Of a stretch of DNA of 64,000 bases, positions 8,888 through 18,496 are shown one piece after another. The DNA is taken from the NCBI GenBank assembly GCA_937139155.1, contig CAKZPI010000034.1:161868-225867 (forward strand), given 5' to 3'. The first letter of the stretch is position 1, and each line of letters begins with the position of its first letter. The DNA is from an uncultured Flavobacteriales bacterium (GTDB taxonomy: Bacteria > Bacteroidota > Bacteroidia > Flavobacteriales > JBLHRE01). Under the pieces are notes generated by a model, which saw only the letters and a program-made list of their open reading frames with translations, was not told where the DNA came from and searched no databases. The translations under genes and the position numbers were made by a program.

Positions 8888-10732
8888 TTACCCCAGACTG
8901 AGGTTTTGGGATTTTATCGATAGCACAAAGCTAAGCACTCTAAACAAGCCATGGTTACTCGCCTTATTTTCATTTTTTAAGTCATCAAGTAGTGCGTTTC
9001 TATTGATAACGCCCCCTAAACTATCAACTTCAGACTCAACAAATGGCCGAATCTTTGCTAACCATTCACCTTGTGGGGTATCAAAGCCTATTTTTTTAGT
9101 TTGCCAAATCACTTCATGTGGCATTTTATCTTCAAAAGCTTTTCGCATTATGTATTTTGTCCACCCCTTATAAACCTTCTTTTCTGGCTCAAGGCTCAAT
9201 GAAAAATTAACCAATCTCTGGGCCAAATGAGGCACTCTTGATTCAACACTGTGAAACATAGAGTTTCGATCTGCATATTTCAAAAGACGAGGAAGGATGA
9301 AACGGTGAAGTTCATCAACCTGTTTGGCCTGAATACCCTTTAAAGAATAGAAATCAGCAACAGACTCTTCATCAAAGCCCAGCAAGTATTCCTTATCCAC
9401 ATAACGGCTGAAAGAAGCCAACTTCTTCGCTGTTACCATTCGAAAAGAATTAAAGTACAAATTACTTAGAACGGGGTAAAGCAAAGACATTTCCTGCCGT
9501 TTAATGGCCCAAAACCATTCTGAAAGCATGCTGCCAAACTTGTAGTCCATCAAATTTTGAAGTATAATCCTCTGAGCTAACCTCGGATAGCCTATGTAGA
9601 GCTCATCCCCTCCCTGCCCATCAAGCATTACCTTACAGCCTTCTCGTTTGGCCGCCTTCATAATGTTGAACTGTGCAAAAATGGATAAAGACCCAAAGGG
9701 CTCTTCCATATAATTAATTAAGGATTGAAAATCTTCCAGAAAATTATCACTTGTGAATTGGACCGGTTTCCAATCAAGACCAGATTTCTTGGCAATTTGT
9801 GAGGCAAATTCAGATTCATCATGCTCAAAGCCAGGTGCCACGTACGTCAAAGCCTTAATGTCACTTTTTGCTTTTTGCAATTCACCAACTGCAATGGCGA
9901 TAATTCCTGAATCAATCCCACCTGATAAACTTGTGCCTACTTGAACATCGGAACGTAACTGCCTATTGACGGCATCAGAAAAAAGCTCCCGGTAACCTTC
10001 AGGGGTATTAGGGAAGTCAACTTGCTCCGCCTTATTGGGGTGAAAATATCTAGAAATAGATGTCTTGAACGTATTGAGGTCTAGGGTTAAGGTGTGGCCA
10101 GGTTTCAGTTGATTCACCCCATCGAAAAACGTTTCATCTGAAAAATCACTTAAGCCAAACAATAGAAAAGTGGCGGCTTGCCGGTTGTTCACCTTATTCA
10201 CCGAGGGCACTGCATTTCGAATTACCTTCGGTTCTGAAGAGAACATAAGACCTTCCTCACTTAGATAATAATAAAAGGGTTTGATGCCCATATGGTCACG
10301 AAAAAAGTGAACCATTTGTGCTTTTTTATCATATATAGCCCCTGCAAACATCCCTTCGAAATGATTCACCATTTCAAGACCATATTGTTGATACGCCTTC
10401 AATAAGACCTCCGTGTCAGAGGAAGTTCTATATTTTCCTGACCCAATTTGATCCTTAAGTTCCAGGTAGTTATATATTTCTCCATTGAAAACCAGAACTA
10501 TTTCCTCATCATCGGAATAAAACGGTTGATTGGCTGTATCACTTAGGTCAATGATTGATAACCTGGTATGCACAAATTCAATACCTGTATTCCCAGAGCT
10601 AAACGAGGCACTCCCAAAGGAATCCGGCCCCCTTCTACCCAATAAGGAGGAGGACATATTCACAAAAGACGCTCTGTGATTTGGAGTCAATAACCCACCT
10701 CTAAAATCTATATAACCAGCTATTCCGCACAT
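8888..10732 (-). CDS. asnB: Asparagine synthase (glutamine-hydrolysing)
   Basis: 614 residues, full length for AsnB. The N-terminal MCGIAGY carries the glutaminase nucleophile Cys2, and the synthetase PP-loop SGGIDSG lies near residue 264. AsnB paralogues in polysaccharide loci are usually thought to amidate uronic acids or other carboxyl groups of the polymer rather than make free asparagine; here the uronate dehydrogenases and a C5-epimerase-like gene in the same operon fit that. It overlaps the upstream GT4 by 13 bp. Contrast the truncated AsnB-like protein at 2264, which lacks the glutaminase half. Confidence 0.9.
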   Translation of the reverse strand: MCGIAGYIDFRGGLLTPNHRASFVNMSSSLLGRRGPDSFGSASFSSGNTGIEFVHTRLSIIDLSDTANQPFYSDDEEIVLVFNGEIYNYLELKDQIGSGKYRTSSDTEVLLKAYQQYGLEMVNHFEGMFAGAIYDKKAQMVHFFRDHMGIKPFYYYLSEEGLMFSSEPKVIRNAVPSVNKVNNRQAATFLLFGLSDFSDETFFDGVNQLKPGHTLTLDLNTFKTSISRYFHPNKAEQVDFPNTPEGYRELFSDAVNRQLRSDVQVGTSLSGGIDSGIIAIAVGELQKAKSDIKALTYVAPGFEHDESEFASQIAKKSGLDWKPVQFTSDNFLEDFQSLINYMEEPFGSLSIFAQFNIMKAAKREGCKVMLDGQGGDELYIGYPRLAQRIILQNLMDYKFGSMLSEWFWAIKRQEMSLLYPVLSNLYFNSFRMVTAKKLASFSRYVDKEYLLGFDEESVADFYSLKGIQAKQVDELHRFILPRLLKYADRNSMFHSVESRVPHLAQRLVNFSLSLEPEKKVYKGWTKYIMRKAFEDKMPHEVIWQTKKIGFDTPQGEWLAKIRPFVESEVDSLGGVINRNALLDDLKNENKASNHGLFRVLSFVLSIKSQNLSLG

Positions 10733-11883
10733 ACTTCCTTGAAAAAATTAAAATAAGCTCCACCAAAGTTTTCGGCATTAAAGTTTTGCCTCACATGATT
10801 TCGGGCAGAGGAGGATAATTCATGATATAAATTCGCATTCTGACTAATGGCGAGGATTGTTTCCGACAAATGCTTTGTATCACCAGCTTCAAAAAGTAGG
10901 CCTGTTTTACCATCCACTACACTTTCTGGTATCCCTCCAACCTTTGAGCCTATAACCGGTTTACCGCAGGCTTGAGCTTCAACAGAAACATTTGGAAGCC
11001 CATCTTGAAGGCTGGGAACAAGAACTACTTGGCAAGCTTGATAGGCCGCCAAAACCTCATCTTTTGTTAATGGGCCCATGGCCTTGAAATTTTGAAGATT
11101 TTCCAAAGGAGTTATGTCATAAATAACATCCTCTACCGCATCTACCCCACCAAACCACAGTTGAATTGCATCAACTTTTCCTGCCCGTGATAATTCACTC
11201 CAAGCCTTCAATAAATCAATTCCTCCTTTGAGGTTTCGACCTTCTCCAACATGATAATTCGCCAAGCCCCCAATAAAAAGAAAAGTAAACAACTCTTTCC
11301 TTGCGCCATTAGCAGAAAACCTTTGAAGGTTTACACCTCGGTAAATAGTTTTTAATGCGCCTTGAAAATTCGGATAATAGGTTAAAAAGAGCTCCTTTAA
11401 CATTTGGCTGTTAAAACTGGCCCCATCCAATTGCTCCTCCCAGCCCCTTATCCAGGGTTTTTTACGATGCTCCTTAAGCTCACTAACAAGGTCTGTTCCA
11501 ATAAACTGGGTCGTTAACTTCCAAGGATATCCTTTCTTTATTTTGCTAAACCATACTCCAATCTCGCCTTGAACACAGTGTACAAGGTCAGCTTTTGATA
11601 GTTCTTTATGGAGGGATTTTTTAATCCAAAAAGCATACAGCTGAAAATGAAGCCAAGACCAATTTTTATGAAGAGAAGGTATTGTGGGTACGCTAACCAC
11701 AATGTATTTATACCCTTCAAAACTTTTTCGATCGATTAATTTTCGGCCCGGCTTGAAATACCTAAAATGAACAACGGTTAAATCAACTTCCCGAGCTAAA
11801 TATTCAGCAGCCACTTGGTTAAAGACCCCGCTTTGCGGGTTGTATTCTGTTGGAAACCCACCAACGGGCATTAATACCTTCAT
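10720..11883 (-). CDS. Glycosyltransferase family 4
   Basis: GT-B enzyme of 387 residues from the chosen start MKVLMPVGGFPTEYN; a longer reading frame begins 48 bp earlier, but the chosen ATG overlaps the preceding stop as ATGA, the coupling pattern seen elsewhere in this operon. The C-terminal half has FLFIGGLANYHVG and LVPSLQDGLPNVSVEAQACG with the E-x7-E type loop, followed by KPVIGSKVGGIPE, classical for retaining GT4 transferases. Expected to add one residue to the lipid-linked repeat unit. Donor unknown. Confidence 0.87.
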   Translation of the reverse strand: MKVLMPVGGFPTEYNPQSGVFNQVAAEYLAREVDLTVVHFRYFKPGRKLIDRKSFEGYKYIVVSVPTIPSLHKNWSWLHFQLYAFWIKKSLHKELSKADLVHCVQGEIGVWFSKIKKGYPWKLTTQFIGTDLVSELKEHRKKPWIRGWEEQLDGASFNSQMLKELFLTYYPNFQGALKTIYRGVNLQRFSANGARKELFTFLFIGGLANYHVGEGRNLKGGIDLLKAWSELSRAGKVDAIQLWFGGVDAVEDVIYDITPLENLQNFKAMGPLTKDEVLAAYQACQVVLVPSLQDGLPNVSVEAQACGKPVIGSKVGGIPESVVDGKTGLLFEAGDTKHLSETILAISQNANLYHELSSSARNHVRQNFNAENFGGAYFNFFKEVCAE

Positions 11884-12857
11884 CGATATTCTTTGAATAG
11901 TTTGCTTCGAATCATAGTAAGCATTGCCCAAAGCCGATACATTTTTTTCGTTTGGTACCTATGGAAACGCTCAGAAAACTCCAACAACGCCATGTTATTT
12001 TCAAGATTGGCTAAAATCCGTAATTCCACAATATGGAGAATGTGGTATTTCATACTTGCTATGTAAGGCTTTTTTGATCCATCCGCAGTAACATGATAGT
12101 TGCTCCAGAAACCCCGGTCAAATTTTGGCATCATGGCAAGGGTACCATTAACCACCTTTAATTTAAGATTCAACAATTCGCCCGTAAGTTTTGCATACTC
12201 GCAAATCCCAAGAACCCCAAAAAGCGCTCCGTTAAGCGTATGCTTCAATGGTTCGAATGGATATTCTTCTAGCCAGATTTCGTTCTTAGAGAGCAGTGAA
12301 GCAACTCCTCCTTGTTTATAAGAAATCTCATAAGAAGGAAACATTTTTCTGGCTGCCACAATCCATTTTTCCTCATCAAGCAATTGAAACAATCGAATAA
12401 ACAAGCATGCGGCCTGACCTTGATCCATGGCAGAGGAGGCTCCTATATGGGCTTTGCTTTGTGGGTCATACCCTTTCAAAACAAATCCATCATTTATCTT
12501 TACGGCCGTTCTAAGGATGTATTCGCCTTGAATAATGGCCTTTTCAAGAAAAACCTCCTGCCCTGTGCGAATAAACCCTTGGATGTTTGCAATGCCAAAA
12601 GCGAGAATCATGGAGTTGGAGTATACCCAACTCCCTCCAATCCATTGAACTGGCACTCCTTGGTCATCAAAATTCCTAAAATGAATACCAGAGAGGAGGC
12701 TGTAAAAATCAATCGGATAATCCCAACATTTCTCCCTGTACTTTTCTAAAACTTCATCCGAAACAGATGGTTTAAAATACGCCTCTTCTTTTTGGAAGTA
12801 AAGCCATCCCTTTTGGAGCAATTCCACCTTTGCTTTTAGCCATTCCTTAGAGGTCAT
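11880..12857 (-). CDS. D-glucuronyl C5-epimerase-like protein
   Basis: 325 residues resembling the C-terminal domain of heparosan/heparan glucuronyl C5-epimerases (PF06662): PIDFYSLLSG near residue 48, QWIGGSW near 71, SSAMDQGQAACLFIR near 140, WLEEYP near 195, LNGALFG near 210 and YHILHI near 272. Such enzymes flip glucuronate to iduronate within a polymer; bacterial members in capsule loci are known but few are characterised. No signal peptide is visible. UDP-glucose dehydrogenase at 30825 could supply glucuronate. It lies between FemAB-like and GT4 genes in the operon. Confidence 0.75.
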   Translation of the reverse strand: MTSKEWLKAKVELLQKGWLYFQKEEAYFKPSVSDEVLEKYREKCWDYPIDFYSLLSGIHFRNFDDQGVPVQWIGGSWVYSNSMILAFGIANIQGFIRTGQEVFLEKAIIQGEYILRTAVKINDGFVLKGYDPQSKAHIGASSAMDQGQAACLFIRLFQLLDEEKWIVAARKMFPSYEISYKQGGVASLLSKNEIWLEEYPFEPLKHTLNGALFGVLGICEYAKLTGELLNLKLKVVNGTLAMMPKFDRGFWSNYHVTADGSKKPYIASMKYHILHIVELRILANLENNMALLEFSERFHRYQTKKMYRLWAMLTMIRSKLFKEYR

Positions 12858-12915
12858 AACGCCATTTTATAATTGATTTCATTTTAGGCTTTTGAGCCTA
12901 ACCGGTTGACCTGCT

Positions 12916-13881
12916 TTAGCTCTTAAGGTTTTTTAAGGACATTAAAAGCTTTGCAGGTATGGAGTTTGTAAATTGTATACGGTGCATTAAAAATGGTTGC
13001 CCTCCCATCATTCTGTAGAAATTTGCCACACCTGGAATATTTGATCCTTCAAAATCGAAGTTCAAGCCCATGTCATTGGCTTTTTTCACAGCTAAAAATG
13101 TGGAAAGAATGTTTGACCTGTTTAATATGGGGTCAGCATGAGGCAGTGAGGCGTTAATTATATGGTAAGCTGAAATACGGTCAAACGGACAGAATGCTCC
13201 GGATAATAGCTCACCACTACCTGTTTTCAGCACAAGTGCAAAATAACTTTCCTTGCTTAGGTTTTCCAGAATGTTTTTGAGGATGGGTAAACTTGGATTA
13301 AAGCCACTTTTAAGGCCCGTTTCTTTTTGAAGTGAAATGAGGTCATCTAAAGCCTCATCACCCTCGGTAAGCCTTAAGTCACCCTTTTCTAAACGCGTTA
13401 AAAGCTTTTTTAAATACCTTCTTTTTGATGGATGGATTGAGGCAAGATCATAGGTTTGGTTTTCCAAGACAATATGTGATTGACTTGCTCTTACCAAGGC
13501 CCCCCTCTTGACATACTCCAAAATGTCTGAATCTTGAAGATGTATTTTCAGTTCAACAAATGGCAATCCGGAAATACAATCCAAGAGAATGGAAAGTATT
13601 TTGCCCTCGTCACTCTTTCTGTTGCTGTCTAAAATCGGACCAAAAAAATGCGCGTAAGGTGGAATATGCCCACCATGAATCTTAAATCTTTTTGTCAGAA
13701 CAAGTGGAAGAGCACCGCATATAACTCCATTTTCTTCAACCCAAAACACTTTCAATTCACCGGGTTGAGCGTAGAGAAATTCAGGTTGCTGGAAAATGCG
13801 GCCCTGAGCTTTTAAAAAAGCAATTACCTTTTCGTTGGCCTGAAGCTCTAAACCAGATAATTCTTGTGCGGTAATTTCCAA
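12916..13881 (-). CDS. GNAT/FemAB-type acyltransferase
   Basis: 321 residues organised like FemAB/GNAT-6 aminoacyl- or acyltransferases: an N-terminal half with EENGVICGALPLVLT and GGHIPPYAHFFGPI, a KKLLTRLEKG basic stretch near residue 155, and a C-terminal half with ELLSGAFCPFD and NFDFEGSNIPGVANFYRMMGG, the conserved end of the fold. In polysaccharide operons these often attach amino acids or acyl groups to amino sugars. It sits next to a second GNAT-like gene (5-bp gap) and close to a PaaK-like ligase that could activate the acyl donor. Substrate is inference. Confidence 0.7.
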   Translation of the reverse strand: MEITAQELSGLELQANEKVIAFLKAQGRIFQQPEFLYAQPGELKVFWVEENGVICGALPLVLTKRFKIHGGHIPPYAHFFGPILDSNRKSDEGKILSILLDCISGLPFVELKIHLQDSDILEYVKRGALVRASQSHIVLENQTYDLASIHPSKRRYLKKLLTRLEKGDLRLTEGDEALDDLISLQKETGLKSGFNPSLPILKNILENLSKESYFALVLKTGSGELLSGAFCPFDRISAYHIINASLPHADPILNRSNILSTFLAVKKANDMGLNFDFEGSNIPGVANFYRMMGGQPFLMHRIQFTNSIPAKLLMSLKNLKS

Positions 13882-13886
13882 TCCCC

Positions 13887-14696
13887 TTACTTATCTGTGA
13901 GGTTTCGACCCATGAATTTCGGGTATTTGATTAGGCCAGCACCTAGCCTTATGGTATAGGGAACCTTCACAACTTCAAAACCATAGCTTTCTTTATAATC
14001 ATCCAAGGTTTTCCGTGAACTTTTCCCTCCATACCACATTTCTTTTATTCCTCCTCTTTCCTTCAAACTGGTCATAATACCATGAAGAATGGCGTCAATC
14101 GGACAGTTTGAAAGGAAATCTGTATCCGATTTCACACCGTCAACTACTACCCGCTCACCCATAACATGAAGGCAAATATATGCGATCAGTTTACCCTCGG
14201 AAAATGCGCACCAAAACTCTGTGTAAAGTGCCACTTTCTCAATAACCTCCCACCATTCCTTTTTTTCCATGTCATAGTATTCCGGTGGAAAGCCATGCCC
14301 ATTACGGATTGCCGTAGATTTTAAGATCCTAGATATATCTTCCTTGTACTGGTGTATATCCTTAACCACCTCAACTGTGCAATTTCTCAAACCCTTTCTA
14401 ATCCGCCTTCGCCTATTCCCGCTTGAGAGGTTGTCAAGACTCCATGAGTTTATTCCCTCCTCCTTCATGAGAAACGGCTGCCAATAACCAGAGGCTTGAT
14501 TCATGTGTTCAACACGATGATTGTACCCAATTATTCGTTTTGCAAAGGCCGGCTTTGCAGCACGGGGTCTAACGATTTCATACTTAACCGCAGGTTTGCA
14601 ATACCCTTTTCGAGTAGTCTCCCACCATACCCCATCATTTTCATGGAGAATGTGCCCTGCTTTAATTTTACCTTCAACGTATTCTTCTTTGGTCAT
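13887..14696 (-). CDS. GNAT-fold acyltransferase-like protein
   Basis: 269 residues without a sure family name. A basic RRRRIRKGL segment near residue 94 followed by EFWCAFSEGKLIAYICLHV (about 160-178) and the end motif DDYKESYGFEVVKV are typical of FemAB/GNAT proteins. It is probably a distant partner of the FemAB-like protein encoded immediately downstream. The PaaK-like gene precedes it by 45 bp. Together the three look like an acylation unit that decorates the repeat unit, but no direct evidence fixes the acyl group. Confidence 0.6.
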   Translation of the reverse strand: MTKEEYVEGKIKAGHILHENDGVWWETTRKGYCKPAVKYEIVRPRAAKPAFAKRIIGYNHRVEHMNQASGYWQPFLMKEEGINSWSLDNLSSGNRRRRIRKGLRNCTVEVVKDIHQYKEDISRILKSTAIRNGHGFPPEYYDMEKKEWWEVIEKVALYTEFWCAFSEGKLIAYICLHVMGERVVVDGVKSDTDFLSNCPIDAILHGIMTSLKERGGIKEMWYGGKSSRKTLDDYKESYGFEVVKVPYTIRLGAGLIKYPKFMGRNLTDK

Positions 14697-14741
14697 CTTA
14701 ACCCTGTTTCAATGATTTAATGTTTTGGTACCGGTAACGCT

Positions 14742-16043
14742 TTAAACCTTGCGAACAATAAGAGGCCGTTTCCCTCGGTTCGTTTTAAGAATTTCACCTA
14801 CTTGGTTTATTGAGGTATTGATGTTTTCACCAAGTCGGTTATCAATATGATCTTTTATCATATTGGCCTCATTCAACGCTTCATTTGTTCGACCTGTAAA
14901 CTGTATTGTGATTTCATTCTCGCCCAATTGTTTGATTTGAAGGTCTCCAACATCTTTTAGGTCACGTAGAAAGCCCGCCAACTGGGTTGCTTGAAGTTTA
15001 TCACCCTTGCTATTGGATAAAAAATCCTGGGTTCGCCCATGGAGTTCCGAAATGATTTTGGTGCTCCTTCCACAAGCACATGGCTTATCTGATAGTACAG
15101 CTACATCTCCTAAAGCATACCTTATAAATGGCATGGCAAAATTATCAAGGTCTGTGACCACAACCTTGCCAGGCTTACCTATAACAGCGTTCCCTTCATC
15201 ATCTAAGGTTTCGACAATTACATGTTCTTCCACAATATGAAGATTTTGGTGCTCACACTCATAGGCTATTGAACCAATTTCATTGCTCCCATAATAAGTA
15301 TAAACCTTTCCAGAGTAATGGTTCTCCAAGGCATTGCGTTGATGTGGGTAAAGCATCTCCCCAGTAGAAACAATAACAGGAATTTTTATTTTGTTTTTAA
15401 TGTTAAATCGGCCGATGGATTCAAGCAGGCCGGTGGCAAACCCCTCAATGGCCTTTGGTTGAAATCTGGCAAGCATTTTTGAAATTTTGCCAGTTGCTCT
15501 TTCATTGCTAGGAAATGCATCCCCCATCCGCTTATTGGCAATAAACATCCTAAATCGGCCTTTTAAAGAGGTAACCCCAAAAGCGTATAGAAAAACCACC
15601 CTGTCAGAAGGCTTTATTCCCCAGCTCAATCTGGCCCTGTGTAGGGCCGCTTTATTAATTGAATTGCAATTGTAACTTCGCCGTATGGAAAGGGGCTCTC
15701 CAGTTGTTCCTCCAGTTCGTGCTTTTAGAAAATTGGTGATTTTCGGTGAATAAACCCGGTTTCCATTTTCTCGAATAACCTGCTTGGTTAAAACAGGCAA
15801 GCCCTTTAACATGCCTTGGACATCTAAATTTGAACTTAATACGTCCTCTTTTATGACATCAGACCAGTAGGGAATGTCTTTTTGGGCCATTTCCAGCAAG
15901 CGCTTCATTTTATTTTTCTGCAATTCCTCCAGACTTGGCTTACTTATAAACTCTGAAGTTTTAAGCTCCTTTAAGTTTTTATAAACCCCCTTGATATCAC
16001 TCGGATCCAGGATGGCAAGAAAAAATCGCTCCTTTATATTCAT
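14742..16043 (-). CDS. Phenylacetate-CoA-ligase-like (PaaK-type) adenylate-forming enzyme
   Basis: 433 residues of the PaaK/CapK family. The ATP-binding P-loop ARTGGTTGEPLSIRR lies near residue 108, YYGSNEIG near 250 and DLDNFAMPFIRYALGD near 300, the last being the adenylate-forming core. A CACGRS cysteine pair near residue 328 is common in this family. CapK-type proteins recur in capsule loci, where they are thought to activate a carboxylate for transfer onto sugar. The start overlaps the Wzy-like gene by 4 bp. Its acyl substrate is not known. Confidence 0.8.
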   Translation of the reverse strand: MNIKERFFLAILDPSDIKGVYKNLKELKTSEFISKPSLEELQKNKMKRLLEMAQKDIPYWSDVIKEDVLSSNLDVQGMLKGLPVLTKQVIRENGNRVYSPKITNFLKARTGGTTGEPLSIRRSYNCNSINKAALHRARLSWGIKPSDRVVFLYAFGVTSLKGRFRMFIANKRMGDAFPSNERATGKISKMLARFQPKAIEGFATGLLESIGRFNIKNKIKIPVIVSTGEMLYPHQRNALENHYSGKVYTYYGSNEIGSIAYECEHQNLHIVEEHVIVETLDDEGNAVIGKPGKVVVTDLDNFAMPFIRYALGDVAVLSDKPCACGRSTKIISELHGRTQDFLSNSKGDKLQATQLAGFLRDLKDVGDLQIKQLGENEITIQFTGRTNEALNEANMIKDHIDNRLGENINTSINQVGEILKTNRGKRPLIVRKV

Positions 16044-17404
16044 AAAACTAAATCTGTTTTTCTTTTTAATGGCATCCTTTTAGGTTTCTGTAATCCTCCT
16101 TTCCTTTTTTTTAGATCTAAATCCCAAAGGGGATAAATCAGGCCTAAGACTACCCAAAAGGTTCGGTCATCAGGCATGATCAAGCCTCCCCCAGTACCCA
16201 TAACCAAAAAAGAAACCAGCATGCCAAAAAGTAAGGAAAGACCAAGCTTGATGTTGGGTTCAAGTACCAAATGAATACATTTATAAGAGCGTAGCAGGCC
16301 CCATACAATTAGCCAGGTGAAGGTGAAAAAGCCTAATAAACCCGTTTCACCAACTATTACGCTTACGGTGTCGTGAGCGCCAAGACCTCCGGACTCTTCC
16401 CTAGTTCGATTTAAGCCAACACCGAATAATGGATAATCATCTAAAAAACCAATGGCCTGAATTTGCTGGTTCTGAGTATAATCCAACCTTGATGAGGCCC
16501 GTTCTGCAATGTATTCATCTCCCCCTTTACCCATGAAGAGCCTTGCTTTCACTTGGTCCGGAACGAACTGAAAGGCACCAATAGATAAAACCATAAAACC
16601 TAGGCTTAAGAGGACAAGTTTTTTCCTGAACCCGGCCTTTAGCTTTCGAAACCCGAAAAAGGCCAGAAAAAACAGAACTATTGCAACCCCATAGAAATTT
16701 GTTCTGGAGCCTGATAGCACCAAGCCGACCAAACATACACTTAAAAAAACCCAGGTCAGTAGGTTATTCTGTTTTTCACTCCGGGAAATAAACAGTAAAA
16801 TGCCGGCAAACACCCCATTTCTAGCCACAATACCAAGGGAGTTTGGGTTACCTCCAATCGTACTTGCACGTGCGGATTCAGCGGTTAAATCTGTAGGTGC
16901 CTCCGCCCCAAAAAACGTATACAAATCAATGCCGAATGTGAAAAAAAAGGCTGGAATACAGGCGATACAACTTGCGATAGCCATTGCGAAAGCAAGGATG
17001 CGGATGTCTTTTTTTTCTTGAATCAGGTTTTCAGTCATTAAAGCAAGAACCCCCATCAATAAAAAGGTAAAGGCTCCTGCCAAAGCCAGCTCCCCTGAAT
17101 TAACCGGATACCAATACAAGGCTGACATAAAAATTGCGGCTAGAAATGGCCATACATTTCTTAACAACCTTGATCGAGCAAGTTTTTGAAACCGTCGTTT
17201 ATTCACAACCAAATGACCCAACCAGATCAACATGGTTAAAATCCCTACAATTCTACCAATGGTTAAGCCTCCCAAATCAGGCAATAATGGCCCAATGGGG
17301 TTTACGAAAAACACCAAGGCCACGCCCCATATTGGGTTCATAATCATTTTCCTCAACACGAAAACAACCAAGGGCAGGCCAAAAACAACCGCTAAAATCA
17401 GCAT
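16040..17404 (-). CDS. O-antigen ligase/polymerase family membrane protein (Wzy-like)
   Basis: 454 residues with about ten to twelve hydrophobic helices and a large polar loop around residues 285-345 (VKARLFMGKG...GLGAHDTVSVIVGETG), the layout of Wzy/WaaL proteins. The segment FPLFGVGLNRT-like (DDYPLFGVGLNRTREE) and HDT motif resemble the O-antigen ligase (PF04932) core. In a Wzx/Wzy pathway it would polymerise flipped repeat units in the periplasm; the flippase is encoded at 23285 in the same operon. The C-terminal tail is short and basic. A ligase role cannot be excluded. Confidence 0.82.
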   Translation of the reverse strand: MLILAVVFGLPLVVFVLRKMIMNPIWGVALVFFVNPIGPLLPDLGGLTIGRIVGILTMLIWLGHLVVNKRRFQKLARSRLLRNVWPFLAAIFMSALYWYPVNSGELALAGAFTFLLMGVLALMTENLIQEKKDIRILAFAMAIASCIACIPAFFFTFGIDLYTFFGAEAPTDLTAESARASTIGGNPNSLGIVARNGVFAGILLFISRSEKQNNLLTWVFLSVCLVGLVLSGSRTNFYGVAIVLFFLAFFGFRKLKAGFRKKLVLLSLGFMVLSIGAFQFVPDQVKARLFMGKGGDEYIAERASSRLDYTQNQQIQAIGFLDDYPLFGVGLNRTREESGGLGAHDTVSVIVGETGLLGFFTFTWLIVWGLLRSYKCIHLVLEPNIKLGLSLLFGMLVSFLVMGTGGGLIMPDDRTFWVVLGLIYPLWDLDLKKRKGGLQKPKRMPLKRKTDLVL

Positions 17405-17446
17405 TGATACCTAAGCCTTAAACAAAGTTTATTTTTCCCTTTCAAA

Positions 17447-18496
17447 TTACAATTGGTAAGATTCAATTATTGGGTCTGCTTTCAAGGCAGATTGAACCAT
17501 TGATAGGTATTCCTTCGGCTCATCTACCGAGCCGATTAAGTCCTTTTCTGGGAACAAGTAGGCCCGTACATTTTTCAAGGAATAGATCCGAGATAAATTA
17601 AAAAGCGCACTAGAGAAATGTCCTACAAAAAAAGCAGGTCTAGGTGCATTTAGGAAACAAACTTCCAAAGGCTGGTTAAAATCAACGGTTTTGCAAATTT
17701 TTCGAATTTCTGATCGAACAGGTTCTGATTCACCCCGGTGATGACCGTAAACGAATTCATGCCCAAGTGCGTTTATATCGGTTGCAATCCTCTCCAATGA
17801 TTTCAAATAGGGAGCTTGTTTCACTACCCCACGGTCAATCAAGTTTGACCCTATAAAAAGTACTTGATTTGTGATTTCTTGTTTTTGAACTTTAGATGCA
17901 AGCCATACGTATTTATTTGTACGCACAGTATCATTTGGCCCTCCATCTACCTTAAAAATCGTGAAAAACTCTAAGCTCTTGGGAGGGCTAATTCCTGGAG
18001 TGAACAAACGGTGGTAGAGCAGGTTTTTCAAGATGAATTTAAAGGACCGTACATGATAGCTTCTAAAAAAGCCTCCATGCTTTCTTCGCTTTACCAAATT
18101 TAAGGTTGGGGTTCCGTCATCGAGAATTACAACTTTTTTGAATCTCTTTTTATTTTTTAAATAAAAAGGATAGGTTGTTGTATCAATCAGGTTTCCTGCA
18201 ATAAGTTGGGATGGCTGAAAATCCTCAAAAGCTACTTGAATAAAGTTACGAAATAGACGCCAGTACTCCTTATCATTACCATAGGCCTTCATGTCTTCGA
18301 TTTCATGAAAATAGGTTTTGACCCAAACCTTATTGGCTCCCATCTTATTAAGCTCCTCTATTCCTTTGAAATAAGGGGTGATAGCAACTACACAATCCTC
18401 CTCCGGACCGGTTTGATGTACATATTCTACCGCATTTAGGTATTGGGTAGGGTTCACTACAATAAATAGGCGTTTAACAGGGCTAGTTGAGGACAT
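17447..18496 (-). CDS. Sialyltransferase-like protein (polysialyltransferase/GT52-like fold)
   Basis: 349 residues. The protein has a short N-terminal strand (KRLFIVVNPTQYLNA), an acidic-acidic-Gly motif in VVILDDGTPTLNL near residue 125, a GHHRGE segment near 250 and HFSSALFNL near 295. These are placed like the D/E-D/E-G, HP and SS motifs of bacterial sialyltransferases and polysialyltransferases, although HP is replaced by HH. The operon also encodes NeuB, NeuC and NeuA types, so a CMP-nonulosonate-using transferase is expected and no other candidate is visible. The family call is by motif and context only. Confidence 0.55.
   Translation of the reverse strand: MSSTSPVKRLFIVVNPTQYLNAVEYVHQTGPEEDCVVAITPYFKGIEELNKMGANKVWVKTYFHEIEDMKAYGNDKEYWRLFRNFIQVAFEDFQPSQLIAGNLIDTTTYPFYLKNKKRFKKVVILDDGTPTLNLVKRRKHGGFFRSYHVRSFKFILKNLLYHRLFTPGISPPKSLEFFTIFKVDGGPNDTVRTNKYVWLASKVQKQEITNQVLFIGSNLIDRGVVKQAPYLKSLERIATDINALGHEFVYGHHRGESEPVRSEIRKICKTVDFNQPLEVCFLNAPRPAFFVGHFSSALFNLSRIYSLKNVRAYLFPEKDLIGSVDEPKEYLSMVQSALKADPIIESYQL

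Noticed and set aside
12312..12749. 145-codon + strand ORF inside the C5-epimerase gene
   Set aside because: It lies fully opposite a gene with clear family motifs and shows none of its own.
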